A stretch of 52,936 bases of DNA from NCBI GenBank assembly GCA_023231425.1, contig JALNVI010000015.1, forward strand, positions 1 to 52,936. The letters are read 5' to 3'. Below are positions 8,666 to 17,349 of this stretch, piece by piece (the first letter of the stretch is position 1; each line of letters starts with the position of its first letter). Both the position numbers and the translations under genes were made by a program. The notes below the pieces were generated by a model. It saw nothing but the letters and a program-made list of their open reading frames with translations. It was not told the DNA's origin and searched no databases. Source of the stretch: Desulforhopalus sp. (GTDB taxonomy: Bacteria > Desulfobacterota > Desulfobulbia > Desulfobulbales > Desulfocapsaceae).

Positions 8666-9409
8666 TTACATATACATACCACCGTTAACATGCAATGTCT
8701 GGCCTGTGATATAACGTGCGTCATCAGAAACCAGAAATCTCACCGCGCCAGCCACGTCTTCACTCTGGCCGAAAACTCCAAGAGGGATACTCTTTCGAAT
8801 TGTATCCTGAACGTCCTCTTTCAGTTCCGCCGTCATTTCCGTTTCGATAAAACCAGGTGCCACGCAATTGACAGTAATCCCGCGTGAGGCATATTCCTGG
8901 GCCATGGATTTAGAAAAACCCATCAGACCGGCCTTGGCTGCGGCATAGTTGACCTGTCCGGCATTACCAGTAACCCCAACCACGGAGCTGATATTGACAA
9001 TCCGTCCGGTACGTTTTTTCATCATAATCTTTCCGCCTGCCTTGGAACAGAGAAAAACACCCTTGAGATTCGTCGAGAGGACAGCGTCCCAGTCTTCCTC
9101 TTTCATTCGTGCCATCAAGCCGTCACGGGTAATTCCAGCATTGTTGATCAGGATATCAATCGTTCCCGCTTCATCAATAATTTTATCAAAAGCTTCCTGT
9201 ACAGCACTGGACTGCGCAACATCAAATTGAACAGCCCCTGCGCTGCCACCTGCATTGCAGATTTCTTTGACAACAGCATCCGCTGCATCAGATCTACTGA
9301 CGTAGTTGATATAAACCTTTGCTCCATCACGGGCAAGCCGCAGAGCAATAGCACGACCAATCCCCCTGCTGCCACCTGTTACAACGGCTATTTTCCCTTC
9401 AAGATTCAT
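8666..9409 (-). CDS. fabG: 3-oxoacyl-ACP reductase
   Basis: 247-residue short-chain dehydrogenase that reduces beta-ketoacyl-ACP with NADPH. The cofactor motif TGGSRGIG is at residues 11-18, NNAG at 89-92, and the catalytic residues are Ser142, Tyr155 and Lys159 (YAAAK). It ends in GQTLHVNGGMYM, typical of FabG. Its ATG shares one base with the etfA stop codon (TGATG), so it is coupled to etfA, while acpP and fabF follow downstream. Confidence 0.96.
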   Translation of the reverse strand: MNLEGKIAVVTGGSRGIGRAIALRLARDGAKVYINYVSRSDAADAVVKEICNAGGSAGAVQFDVAQSSAVQEAFDKIIDEAGTIDILINNAGITRDGLMARMKEEDWDAVLSTNLKGVFLCSKAGGKIMMKKRTGRIVNISSVVGVTGNAGQVNYAAAKAGLMGFSKSMAQEYASRGITVNCVAPGFIETEMTAELKEDVQDTIRKSIPLGVFGQSEDVAGAVRFLVSDDARYITGQTLHVNGGMYM

Positions 9410-10620
9410 CAGCTCAGCTCCTTTACTCTAGCAAGCAACACCGGCAGCACCTCACTGAGATTACCAACAATTCCGTAATCAGCAATGTTAAAAATGGGTG
9501 CATTCTCGTCACGGTTGATTGCAACAATGGTCTCCGCAGACTGCATTCCGGCGACATGCTGAACCGCCCCCGAAATTCCACAGGCAATATAAATCTTTGG
9601 AGCAACAGTCTTACCCGTTTGGCCGACCTGATGCGGATAGGGAATCCACCCGGCATCAACGACAGCGCGGGAAGCCGATATTTTCCCGTCCAGCAACTCC
9701 GCCAGTTCGGCAAGCAGTTCAAAACCTTCCGCATTTTCAAGGCCACGTCCTCCGGCAACAAGAACCTTCGCCTCCTGAATATTCACTGCCCCGCTCACCC
9801 CGGCCACACTTTCCAAGACCTCAACGCGACTGTCCAGTCCGCCTTCTTCGGGAACCAGTTCCCCCGCCTCAAGGACAATAACCTCACCCGCGCGGGTATC
9901 ATCCCGATCAAGAGCCTTCATTACTCTCGGGCGAACAGTAGCCATCTGCGGGCGGGTATTCTCACAGACAATCGTCGCCATGATGTTGCCACCAAAGGCT
10001 GGACGGGTCTGCAAAAGTACACCATCAGATTCGCGTAAATCAAGAGAAGTACAATCGGCCGTGAGACCGGCATGCATTGTCACCGCAACGGCGGGAATAA
10101 ATGCACGACCGATGGCGGTCGCTCCGGCAAGAACTATTTCCGGTTTATACCTGCGTAACAGAGCAACAGTCACCCGACAATAGAGATCTTCCCGAAAAGT
10201 TGACAGGGCCTCTGCCGCTACGACATAAACACGGTCGGCACCATGGGCAATGAGTTCTTCAGCCACTCCATCCAACTCACCAGAGAACCTGCTGCCGAAA
10301 AGCAGTGCATTCAGCTCTACACCCCGCATGTCAGCGAGACGACGCCCTTCCCCCAGGAGTTCAAGGGAGACAGGATTAAGTTCACCGCGATAATATTCAC
10401 AATAAACAGCCACCCCGCGCCACTCGTCGAGATCACTCTGTTCGACCTTCTCCACCGAGATGGAGAGCGCTCCCACAGAGCAACTATCCACGCAGGTCCC
10501 ACACAGGGTGCAGGTATCGCCGATAACCGGATAACCATCCTGCATGGTGATAGCACCAAAGGGGCAGCTCTCTTCACAGACGCCACAGCTGATACACAAC
10601 TCTTTATCAAGAATCAACAT
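9409..10620 (-). CDS. etfA: electron transfer flavoprotein alpha subunit with N-terminal 2x[4Fe-4S] domain
   Basis: 403-residue fusion. Residues 1-55 form a bacterial-ferredoxin domain with two cluster motifs: Cys9/12/15/19 (CISCGVCEESCP) and Cys37/40/43/47 (CTLCGTCVDSCS). In the second motif Ser replaces the usual Pro after the last Cys. The rest is an ETF alpha subunit, with the FAD-binding region near the end (VGQTGKTVAP and ACGISGAVQH). Ferredoxin-fused EtfA proteins are known in anaerobes and are often linked to electron-bifurcating or low-potential ETFs. It overlaps etfB and fabG by one base each and acts with the acyl-CoA dehydrogenase just upstream. Confidence 0.93.
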   Translation of the reverse strand: MLILDKELCISCGVCEESCPFGAITMQDGYPVIGDTCTLCGTCVDSCSVGALSISVEKVEQSDLDEWRGVAVYCEYYRGELNPVSLELLGEGRRLADMRGVELNALLFGSRFSGELDGVAEELIAHGADRVYVVAAEALSTFREDLYCRVTVALLRRYKPEIVLAGATAIGRAFIPAVAVTMHAGLTADCTSLDLRESDGVLLQTRPAFGGNIMATIVCENTRPQMATVRPRVMKALDRDDTRAGEVIVLEAGELVPEEGGLDSRVEVLESVAGVSGAVNIQEAKVLVAGGRGLENAEGFELLAELAELLDGKISASRAVVDAGWIPYPHQVGQTGKTVAPKIYIACGISGAVQHVAGMQSAETIVAINRDENAPIFNIADYGIVGNLSEVLPVLLARVKELS

Positions 10621-11420
10621 CAGCGCACCTCCTGTCCTCGAGCAAGCTCAACAAGTTTTACGGCAAGTTGAGCCAGTTGTTCTTCAAGTGTACCCTGCAG
10701 TTCAATCCGCTTTCCTCTCGCTTCTGGAGCAAAAACCTTTGCCACCTGAGTCGGAGAACCGGGGAGACCGATACAATCGGCTTTTGCTGAAATTGTCTCA
10801 GCGTTCAGTTGTTCGATCTGCACTTTTTTCGCTTTCATTTTCCCTTTCAGGGATGGGACACGGGGTTCATTGATATTTTTCACCACGGTGAGCAGAGCCG
10901 GAAGCTTCACAGCCAGCACATCGTACCCGTCATCCATCATTCTCTCGACAACCAGTCTGGACTCATCGACTTCCCGAACCTTCTGAACACAGGTAATGAA
11001 AGGAATCCCGAGGCGTGTAGCCATACCGGGACCAACCTGACCCGTATCACCATCAATAGCCTGTTTCCCGCAGAGGATAAGGTCTGCCCCGCCAAGTGCA
11101 TTGACAGCATGTTCCAGAGTGTATGAAGTCGCCCATGTATCGGAACCGGCAAAAGCGCGGTCCGAAACCAGCACAACGCGATCGGCTCCGAGAGCAACAG
11201 CATCACGCAACATTCCTTCTGCCTGTGGAGGTCCCATAGTCAGGGCTATAACCTCTCCCCCTCCCAGCTTCTCCCGAAGGCGTACGGCCTCTTCCAGAGC
11301 ATGTTGATCGTAGGGGTTCATTATTGCAGCAACCCCCTCCCTTGTCAGCGTGTTAGTTTCCGGATTAAGGCGAACCTCAGTTGCATCCGGAACCTGTTTT
11401 ATACAGACTATTATTTTCAT
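10620..11420 (-). CDS. etfB: electron transfer flavoprotein beta subunit
   Basis: 266-residue ETF beta subunit. It begins MKIIVCIKQVPD, has the MNPYDQHALEEAVRL segment and the GKQAIDGDTGQVGP nucleotide-binding loop, all typical of EtfB. Together with the alpha subunit it carries electrons to or from the acyl-CoA dehydrogenase flavin. The gene begins five bases after the dehydrogenase stop codon and shares one base with etfA, so the three genes form one translational unit. Confidence 0.95.
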   Translation of the reverse strand: MKIIVCIKQVPDATEVRLNPETNTLTREGVAAIMNPYDQHALEEAVRLREKLGGGEVIALTMGPPQAEGMLRDAVALGADRVVLVSDRAFAGSDTWATSYTLEHAVNALGGADLILCGKQAIDGDTGQVGPGMATRLGIPFITCVQKVREVDESRLVVERMMDDGYDVLAVKLPALLTVVKNINEPRVPSLKGKMKAKKVQIEQLNAETISAKADCIGLPGSPTQVAKVFAPEARGKRIELQGTLEEQLAQLAVKLVELARGQEVR

Positions 11421-11425
11421 GATAA

Positions 11426-12574
11426 TCAGGAATACTCCCGGTTCAGTTCCTGACCAATAACGTTTCGCTGAATTTGATTACTGCCTTCGTAGATCTGCAG
11501 AATCTTTGCGTCACGCATCATTTTTTCTACTGGATAGTCGCACATATAGCCATATCCTCCCATGACCTGCACTGCATCGGTGGTCACCTTCATGGCCATA
11601 TCGGTTGCACAGGTTTTACACATGGCACTGACACGGGACACATTCTTTGGGTGAGCGTCAATATGGCGCGCTGTAGCATAGACCAGGGCCCGGCTTGATT
11701 CAATGCCGATAGCCATATCCGCAAGCAGGTGTTGAACAGCCTGGAAAGCAATAATCGGCTTGCCAAACTGACGCCGCTGCTTGGCATAGGGAACAACCTC
11801 ATCAAGAGCACCCTGAGCAAGGCCCACAGCCAGAGAAGCAATCCCCGGCCGTGAAAGATCAAGCGTTTTCATTACAGTGATAAAACCAGTTCCCGCACGT
11901 CCGACAATTCGATCTTTCGGAATCCGGCAATCTTTAAAAATAAGTTCAGTGGTCGAAGATGCCCGAATCCCCATTTTCTTTTCTTTGGGGCCGAAAGTAA
12001 ACCCGGGATCCCCTTTTTCCAGGACAAAGATAGAAGCGCCACGAGGACCTCTGGCACGATCAGTGATGGCGACAATGCTGTAGATATCAGCCTCTCCACC
12101 ATTAGTAATCCACTGTTTTGTTCCGTTGATCACCCACTCGTCGCCATCAAGGACAGCAGTCGTCTGGATACCAGACGCATCTGATCCGGCATTTGCCTCA
12201 GTCAAACCAAAGGCTGCAAATTTTCTTCCACTGGCAACTTCTGGCAGATATTTATTTTTCTGCTCTTCAGTACCACTGATCAGAATAGGAAAACTTCCGA
12301 GAAAATTGGCGGCAAAAGCGGTACCAACAGCAACATCCCCCCGCCCGATCTGCTCCACAGCAAGGACTATATCCATACACCCGCCACCAAAACCTCCATA
12401 GGCCTCTGGAATCGGAATACCGAACAAGTCGGCCTGAGCCATTTCGTTGAGAATTTCGCGGGGAAAGGTGTGGTTTTCGTCAAGTTCCGCTCTCTGCGGG
12501 ATAATACGCTCATCAGTCAGCTGTGAGGCAATATCAACGATCATCTGTTGTTCTTCAGTCAAAAAATAATCCAT
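11426..12574 (-). CDS. acyl-CoA dehydrogenase family protein (butyryl-CoA dehydrogenase-like)
   Basis: 382-residue flavoprotein with the complete acyl-CoA dehydrogenase fold. Seen in order: FGLTEANAGSDASG (FAD/substrate region, about 122-135), QWITNGG (155-160), RRQFGKPI (268-274), QVMGGYGY (336-343) and the catalytic base Glu363 in IYEGSNQIQRNVIG. This is the short-chain (butyryl-CoA) type. It is embedded between fabH and etfBA/fabG in a fatty-acid synthesis operon that contains no fabI, fabK, fabL or fabV. That suggests it may work as an enoyl reductase in this pathway, or make short-chain acyl-CoA primers for FabH. The family assignment is firm; the role is inference. Confidence 0.94.
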   Translation of the reverse strand: MDYFLTEEQQMIVDIASQLTDERIIPQRAELDENHTFPREILNEMAQADLFGIPIPEAYGGFGGGCMDIVLAVEQIGRGDVAVGTAFAANFLGSFPILISGTEEQKNKYLPEVASGRKFAAFGLTEANAGSDASGIQTTAVLDGDEWVINGTKQWITNGGEADIYSIVAITDRARGPRGASIFVLEKGDPGFTFGPKEKKMGIRASSTTELIFKDCRIPKDRIVGRAGTGFITVMKTLDLSRPGIASLAVGLAQGALDEVVPYAKQRRQFGKPIIAFQAVQHLLADMAIGIESSRALVYATARHIDAHPKNVSRVSAMCKTCATDMAMKVTTDAVQVMGGYGYMCDYPVEKMMRDAKILQIYEGSNQIQRNVIGQELNREYS

Positions 12575-12586
12575 TCCAGTCTCCTG

Positions 12587-13558
12587 TTACCATTTCAGCA
12601 GGGCTGCTCCCCAGGTAAATCCGCCACCAAAAGAACAGAGCAGGACGGTGTCACCCTTCGCTATTCGACCGGCACGATTTGCCTCATCAAGGGCAATAGG
12701 GATGGACGCGGCTGAGGTGTTCCCATATTTTGGGAGATTTATAAAAACCTTCTCTTCCGGGAAATGCAAACGTTTGGCGAGGTTCTTCAGAATCCGCATA
12801 TTTGCCTGGTGAGGGATAAAGATATCAACATCTTCAGAGGTAAGCCCCTCCTTCTCCAGCACGGCATCCACCGCACTGGCCATGGCCTTCACCGCATATT
12901 TGAAAACCTCTTTTCCAGACATGCGAATCAGGGGGCCGGTGGAGCCCTCCACCCTCAGCTCAGGGTTAGTGCTTTCGGGGGCATGCATATACAGGAGTTC
13001 CCAGAGACCTCCATCTGCACGCAGATAACTCGAAAGGATACCCCGTCCTTCAGCAGCACCAAAGACCGCCGCCCCGGCACCATCTCCAAAGAGAATGCAG
13101 GTATTGCGATCAGTATAATCGAGGCGGGCAGAAAGAGTCTCCGCTCCAATCACCAGGACCTTCATCTCAGGATCTGCCTTGATATATTTGTCCGCCAGAT
13201 CAAGTCCAAACACAAAACCTGAACAGGCGGCATTAATATCGTAAGCAAAGGCGTTGTCTGCGCCGAGTTCAGCCTGCACAAAACATGCAGTGGAAGGCAT
13301 CATCATATGAGAACTGATTGTACCAACGACAATCAATCCCAGTTCTTTCGGATCGACACCAGCTGCTTCAAGTGCCCTGCGGGCCGCCTTTGTAGAGAGC
13401 TGCCAGTTTTGCTCATTTTTACCAGCAAAGCGTCTCGCCTCAATCCCGGTACGAGTGCGAATCCACTCGTCATTAGTTTCGACGATCTTCTCCATGTCGA
13501 CGTTAGTGACAATTCGCTCAGGCAGGCAGGAGCCAGTTCCAAGTACTACAGTTCCCAT
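12587..13558 (-). CDS. fabH: beta-ketoacyl-ACP synthase III
   Basis: 323-residue initiating condensing enzyme that joins an acyl-CoA primer with malonyl-ACP. The catalytic triad is visible as Cys112 (NAACSGF), His250 (IPHQAN) and Asn280 (YGNTSAAS). The protein ends GGGFTWGAALLKW, typical of FabH. Its ATG shares one base with the plsX stop codon, and the acyl-CoA dehydrogenase starts 12 nt downstream. Confidence 0.97.
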   Translation of the reverse strand: MGTVVLGTGSCLPERIVTNVDMEKIVETNDEWIRTRTGIEARRFAGKNEQNWQLSTKAARRALEAAGVDPKELGLIVVGTISSHMMMPSTACFVQAELGADNAFAYDINAACSGFVFGLDLADKYIKADPEMKVLVIGAETLSARLDYTDRNTCILFGDGAGAAVFGAAEGRGILSSYLRADGGLWELLYMHAPESTNPELRVEGSTGPLIRMSGKEVFKYAVKAMASAVDAVLEKEGLTSEDVDIFIPHQANMRILKNLAKRLHFPEEKVFINLPKYGNTSAASIPIALDEANRAGRIAKGDTVLLCSFGGGFTWGAALLKW

Positions 13559-14577
13559 TACACTTCTGCTCCTCTGGCACCGTTATTTGCAGCCAGACTT
13601 TTTTGAATAATCCCGGTCATATTTCCCTTCGCCATCGCCGCCCCCTGGAGCAACGCATTTTTGATTGCTTCAGCTGATGATTTACCGTGACAGACGATAC
13701 CAATCCCATCCACTCCCAGCAGTGGGGCACCACCATACTGTTCATAATTCACCCGCTTGCGAAAGGACTTAAAGGCAGGGTAAACCAGCAGTCCACCAAT
13801 TCTTGTCAACAATGTAGAGTTGATCTCGTCCCGAATCATGGTCATTGCAGCCTCAGCAAATCCTTCACTCATTTTCAGGCATATGTTACCAACGAAACCG
13901 TCGCAGATAATAACATCCACATCCCCGCGAAAGACATCGCGTCCTTCAACATTGCCTATAAAATTGAGTGAACTCTGCTTGAGAAGCGGCCATGTTTCTT
14001 TGACAAGGGCGTTCCCTTTACCGGCTTCTTCACCGATGGTGAGCAGACCAACCCGGGGATTTTCCAATCCCATGATCTGGGAATAGGCTGAAGCCATCAC
14101 CGCAAACTGCAGCAGGTGGTGAGGCTTACAATCTACATTTGCCCCAATATCCATCAGAACAACAGGTTTTTTAAGAGTAGGGAAAATTGAGGTGATTCCC
14201 GGACGGGACACACCTTCAAGCCGCCCGAGTGTCCGAATTCCCGCAGCCATTGTAGCACCGGAATTTCCTGCACTGATAGCAGCACACGCCTCTCCCTGCT
14301 TCACCAGGTGGAAGGCGACAAGAACAGAGGAATCTTTTTTTTTGCGGATGGCATTCACAGGGTTGTCGCACATTTCCACGACTTCCGAGGCATGAACAAT
14401 ATGCAGTCTCGACACCACATCCGGAGCAAGAGACAAGGCGTTAATATCCTGCCGCAGAACATCTTCTGCGCCAACGAGGGAAACTTCCACTTCCCCGGTC
14501 TCAGCAGCAGCCGCAGCACCCTGCACCAGTATCCGGGAGCCGCGGTCTCCACCCATGGCATCGAGAGCGACACGCAT
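13558..14577 (-). CDS. plsX: phosphate acyltransferase PlsX
   Basis: 339-residue peripheral-membrane enzyme that converts acyl-ACP to acyl-phosphate, the donor for glycerol-3-phosphate acylation by PlsY. It begins MRVALDAMGGD and contains SAGNSGATMAAG, DIGANVDCKP, FIGNVEGRD and GFVGNICLKMSEG, all hallmarks of the family, at normal length. It sits in the conserved order yceD-rpmF-plsX-fabH, eight bases after rpmF. Confidence 0.97.
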   Translation of the reverse strand: MRVALDAMGGDRGSRILVQGAAAAAETGEVEVSLVGAEDVLRQDINALSLAPDVVSRLHIVHASEVVEMCDNPVNAIRKKKDSSVLVAFHLVKQGEACAAISAGNSGATMAAGIRTLGRLEGVSRPGITSIFPTLKKPVVLMDIGANVDCKPHHLLQFAVMASAYSQIMGLENPRVGLLTIGEEAGKGNALVKETWPLLKQSSLNFIGNVEGRDVFRGDVDVIICDGFVGNICLKMSEGFAEAAMTMIRDEINSTLLTRIGGLLVYPAFKSFRKRVNYEQYGGAPLLGVDGIGIVCHGKSSAEAIKNALLQGAAMAKGNMTGIIQKSLAANNGARGAEV

Positions 14578-14585
14578 AAACGTTC

Positions 14586-14774
14586 TCAGTCCAGATCCAC
14601 ATCGAGGGAGTAAACATCTCTCCCTCTATATTTACCACAGCTGCCACAGAGACGATGGGGCTCTTTGGGCGCGCCGCACTCCGGACAAACAGAAATGCCC
14701 GGTTTTTTCAGTCCATCATGGGAACGTCTCAGACGTGTACGGGAATGAGATTGTCTTCTTTTCGGTAATGCCAT
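14586..14774 (-). CDS. rpmF: 50S ribosomal protein L32
   Basis: 62-residue ribosomal protein. The basic N-terminus (MALPKRRQSHSRTR) is followed by a four-cysteine zinc ribbon (Cys30, Cys33, Cys43, Cys46). It lies in its usual place between yceD and plsX, which couples ribosome and membrane-lipid gene expression. Confidence 0.97.
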   Translation of the reverse strand: MALPKRRQSHSRTRLRRSHDGLKKPGISVCPECGAPKEPHRLCGSCGKYRGRDVYSLDVDLD

Positions 14775-14812
14775 TTTTTTTCCTCCTGCTCAGCGTTTAT
14801 ACGCCAACAATA

Positions 14813-15325
14813 TTACTTCTTTTTCAACTTGCCCAGTACGGCAAAAGGAGATGTGGAATGATCCGAACTACAGCGACACTCCGCCCTGTTCAGGTCCACT
14901 CCGCATTCAGAACATCGTCCTTTGCAGTCTGGCACACACAAAATCTGCTGCGGCAGGCTGAGATAAACCTGCTCCTGCAAGATTTCATCTACATCAATTT
15001 CCGGTGAAGTCACATAGAGAAGCTCAAGATCTTCCTCCCGACTCTCCACCTCAGCATCTACGGGCACAGCCTCTTCACCTGCGATCAGCGTGTATGCAAA
15101 ACTCTCACTGAAGGTCCAGAGAGTTTCAGTTGCACATCGACTGCAGGGAATCATCATTTTTCCACTGACATCTATTTGAAGAACAACACTGTCTTCCCTC
15201 TTGCGACGGGCCATAAGCACACCGTCCAACTGTACCTTGCCATCCCCTGAATCCAGCTCAAGGATGTAATTATCAAGCACAATCTTCTTTGGTGAAGTCG
15301 ACAGCTCTTCAAAGCGTAATTTCAT
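14813..15325 (-). CDS. yceD: YceD/DUF177 family protein
   Basis: 170-residue DUF177 protein, the standard upstream neighbour of rpmF. YceD proteins have been linked to 23S rRNA accumulation and ribosome biogenesis; the exact role here is unknown. Visible are a CSRC pair in the middle and a cysteine-rich end (CVPDCKGRCSECG and CRC) that may bind zinc. The start at 15325 (MKLRFEELS) is preferred over the longer open frame to 15439 because it matches the family N-terminus and has GGGGG upstream. The 138-nt gap before it is a plausible place for a promoter of the rpmF-fab operon, though none stands out. Confidence 0.88.
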   Translation of the reverse strand: MKLRFEELSTSPKKIVLDNYILELDSGDGKVQLDGVLMARRKREDSVVLQIDVSGKMMIPCSRCATETLWTFSESFAYTLIAGEEAVPVDAEVESREEDLELLYVTSPEIDVDEILQEQVYLSLPQQILCVPDCKGRCSECGVDLNRAECRCSSDHSTSPFAVLGKLKKK

Positions 15326-15463
15326 TGTTGCCCCCGTCAGACTCGAGAGAGTAGAAACAAAAGCAGTCAGAATAATAACTTTCGTCCGAATAGGCCAGTA
15401 AAAAAATATACATTTTATGAGAAACTCATCAGGACCCACGCCTGCCGGCGATCTCCGCCTTCA

Positions 15464-15901
15464 TTAAAGAATATGTGCGAGGCGCTCCGAGGCCTTTCCC
15501 AGCCGCAGGGAGACTCTTTCGAGAACCCACTCCAGCAACTCGCAGGCCAGTTTCGGCTCTTCTTCGCGAATCTTCACCCAGGCATCCACAGAAAGCAGCG
15601 CAATATGCGTCTCCTCCACAGCAACGGCCCCGGCAGCATGAGTATCCAGCCCGGTAAACAACTTCTCCCCAAGAGGCGCTCCAGGATCAAGCAGAGCTAT
15701 AATTTGGGTCTTCTCTTCAAACCCTGTCTGCTCTTTGATACCAACCCTCCCGGAAAGAATAAAGCCCAGACCTTCCACGGCATCTCCACAATCGAAAATC
15801 TTCTCACCGGCAGCAAAATGCTGCTCCTGCAATGCAGAGATAAAAGATTCCGATCCTTTGAGAAAAGGCAGTGTAGACAAATCGAACCTGGCACTGCTCA
15901 C
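15464..15901 (-). CDS. cyclic nucleotide-binding-fold (Crp-type cNMP domain) protein without DNA-binding domain
   Basis: 145-residue protein made of one cNMP-binding beta-roll (VEGLGFILSGRVGI, LLDPGAPLGEKLF) and a C-terminal helix. There is no helix-turn-helix. The phosphate-binding segment lacks the usual Arg (THAAGAVAV instead of the PRSAT type), so classical cAMP binding is doubtful. Its ATG overlaps the mlaC stop codon by four bases, so it is part of the mla operon and may regulate or interact with the transporter. No MlaB-type STAS protein is present in that operon. Confidence 0.82.
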   Translation of the reverse strand: MSSARFDLSTLPFLKGSESFISALQEQHFAAGEKIFDCGDAVEGLGFILSGRVGIKEQTGFEEKTQIIALLDPGAPLGEKLFTGLDTHAAGAVAVEETHIALLSVDAWVKIREEEPKLACELLEWVLERVSLRLGKASERLAHIL

Positions 15902-16512
15902 TTTTTTCCCTCTTCAAAGGAGGCAATCTTTTCTTCGATGGTCTTGACCAGTCCTGAATATTCATCAGTACGCAGGATAGAGCGAAACTGTTCCTGATAG
16001 TTTCTAATCAGACTGACGCCCTCAATGTTGACATCGTACACCATCCACGTCCCGCTCCTCTTACTCAGGATATAGTATATGGGAAAAGATTTCTGCCCGT
16101 CGTTCACCTCAGTTGAAACCTGCGCACGGTCGCCACTTACCCGTTCGCCGTTATACTTCACTGTATACTTTCCTGCCTGCGTCTCTTCATCCTCAAAGCG
16201 CCCGATGTAGACATTTTCAAGCAGCTTCGTCATTAAGCCGACAAAGTGGGTGCGTTCCTTTTCATCAAGCCCGCGCCATGACTTGCCGAGGACCCGCTTT
16301 GACATCTCGCGAAAATCAAAACCTTTTTTAACCTCTTCCATGATCTTTGCACGGCGCTCCACCTTATGTTCCGCACCCTTCATGTCCGAGCTCTGAATAA
16401 TCCCGGTCAATTGATCAATAATCGGTTTCATTGTCGCTTCCGGATCAGCAGCAGCCATTGCCACACCTGCGGAGAAAAGCAGCACAGCCAGCATTACACA
16501 TTTCATTTTCAT
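15898..16512 (-). CDS. mlaC: MlaC-type periplasmic phospholipid-binding protein
   Basis: 204-residue exported protein of the MlaC/Ttg2D family that ferries phospholipids between the outer-membrane complex and the inner-membrane MlaFED transporter. A signal peptide covers about residues 1-20 (MKMKCVMLAVLLFSAGVAMA). The mature part has the FDFREMSKRVLGKSW segment and the VYDVNIEGVSLIRNYQEQF end typical of the family. It lies 39 nt after mlaD and overlaps the cNMP-fold gene downstream. Confidence 0.94.
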   Translation of the reverse strand: MKMKCVMLAVLLFSAGVAMAAADPEATMKPIIDQLTGIIQSSDMKGAEHKVERRAKIMEEVKKGFDFREMSKRVLGKSWRGLDEKERTHFVGLMTKLLENVYIGRFEDEETQAGKYTVKYNGERVSGDRAQVSTEVNDGQKSFPIYYILSKRSGTWMVYDVNIEGVSLIRNYQEQFRSILRTDEYSGLVKTIEEKIASFEEGKK

Positions 16513-16551
16513 AATATTGTCACTCCATCAATTCCAATATTTCTGCGGCAG

Positions 16552-17349
16552 TTACTTCGCACTGCCAAAAGCAAATTTACTAATCAGTCCCTCAATATCC
16601 ACAGAGGATTCCGTATCAAAAATAACCCCGCCCGCCTTGAGCAGTGTTTCATCTCCACCGGGGCTCAACTCAATATATTTCCCGCCAATAATCCCCTGCG
16701 TTTTTACCGAAGCCATAGAGTCAGCCGGAACTTCCACACTGCTGTCAAGGCGTAATACCAGTCTCGCTGCGTCATGCTCATTCAGTTCAATCCTTGATAC
16801 ATCTCCGACAACCACGCCGGCAACCTGAACAGTCGCACCCTGCTTAACCCCTGAGACGTTGTCAAAGATAGCCTTTATCTCATAGGTTTTATCGCCAGTG
16901 AACGAACCCGAACCAAACCCGAAGCTGCTGATCAGATCCTCAATATCCAGCGCTGATTCTGTTTCTTGAATTCTGTCCCCGTCATGGAGCTCTTTTGTGG
17001 ATTTTCCAAGAGCAAGTTGGACGTATTTATCACCGATAATCCCCTGTGATTTCACAAGAGCAGCGGTATCGGAGGGAATCTTCACCCCATTCTGAATCCG
17101 CAGCAGCAGTTCAGCCTTCTGCCCCTCACTCAGGTTTACACTCACCACCTCTCCAACATCGACACCAGATATCTGAACGGCTGCTCCTTTTTTTACGCCG
17201 GAGACATTATCAAACACGGCATTGAGAGTGTAGTTTTTATTGCCGGTCAGAAAAGGCACTTCTCCAAGTTGGAAGGCAAGCCAGCAAAAGGCTGCAAAAC
17301 CAAGAACCACAAAGAGGCCAACAATCGTTTCTAACAATCCTTTTCTCAT
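16552..17349 (-). CDS. mlaD: MlaD-type MCE protein with two tandem MCE domains
   Basis: 265-residue substrate-channel subunit of the Mla lipid transporter. One N-terminal membrane helix (about 8-28) is followed by two copies of an MCE unit (about 39-147 and 155-263). Each runs from a FDNVSGVKxGAxVQ motif through QGIIGxKY to a hydrophobic GLIS/DLIS-F-FGS end. E. coli MlaD has a single MCE domain in about 180 residues, so this is an internal duplication that would give a two-ring hexamer if the fold is kept. The start codon overlaps the mlaF stop codon by four bases. Confidence 0.94.
   Translation of the reverse strand: MRKGLLETIVGLFVVLGFAAFCWLAFQLGEVPFLTGNKNYTLNAVFDNVSGVKKGAAVQISGVDVGEVVSVNLSEGQKAELLLRIQNGVKIPSDTAALVKSQGIIGDKYVQLALGKSTKELHDGDRIQETESALDIEDLISSFGFGSGSFTGDKTYEIKAIFDNVSGVKQGATVQVAGVVVGDVSRIELNEHDAARLVLRLDSSVEVPADSMASVKTQGIIGGKYIELSPGGDETLLKAGGVIFDTESSVDIEGLISKFAFGSAK

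Noticed and set aside
8538..8724. Longer acpP frame starting at 8724
   Set aside because: Would add 62 residues without ACP similarity and overlap fabG; AAGGAG supports the start at 8538.
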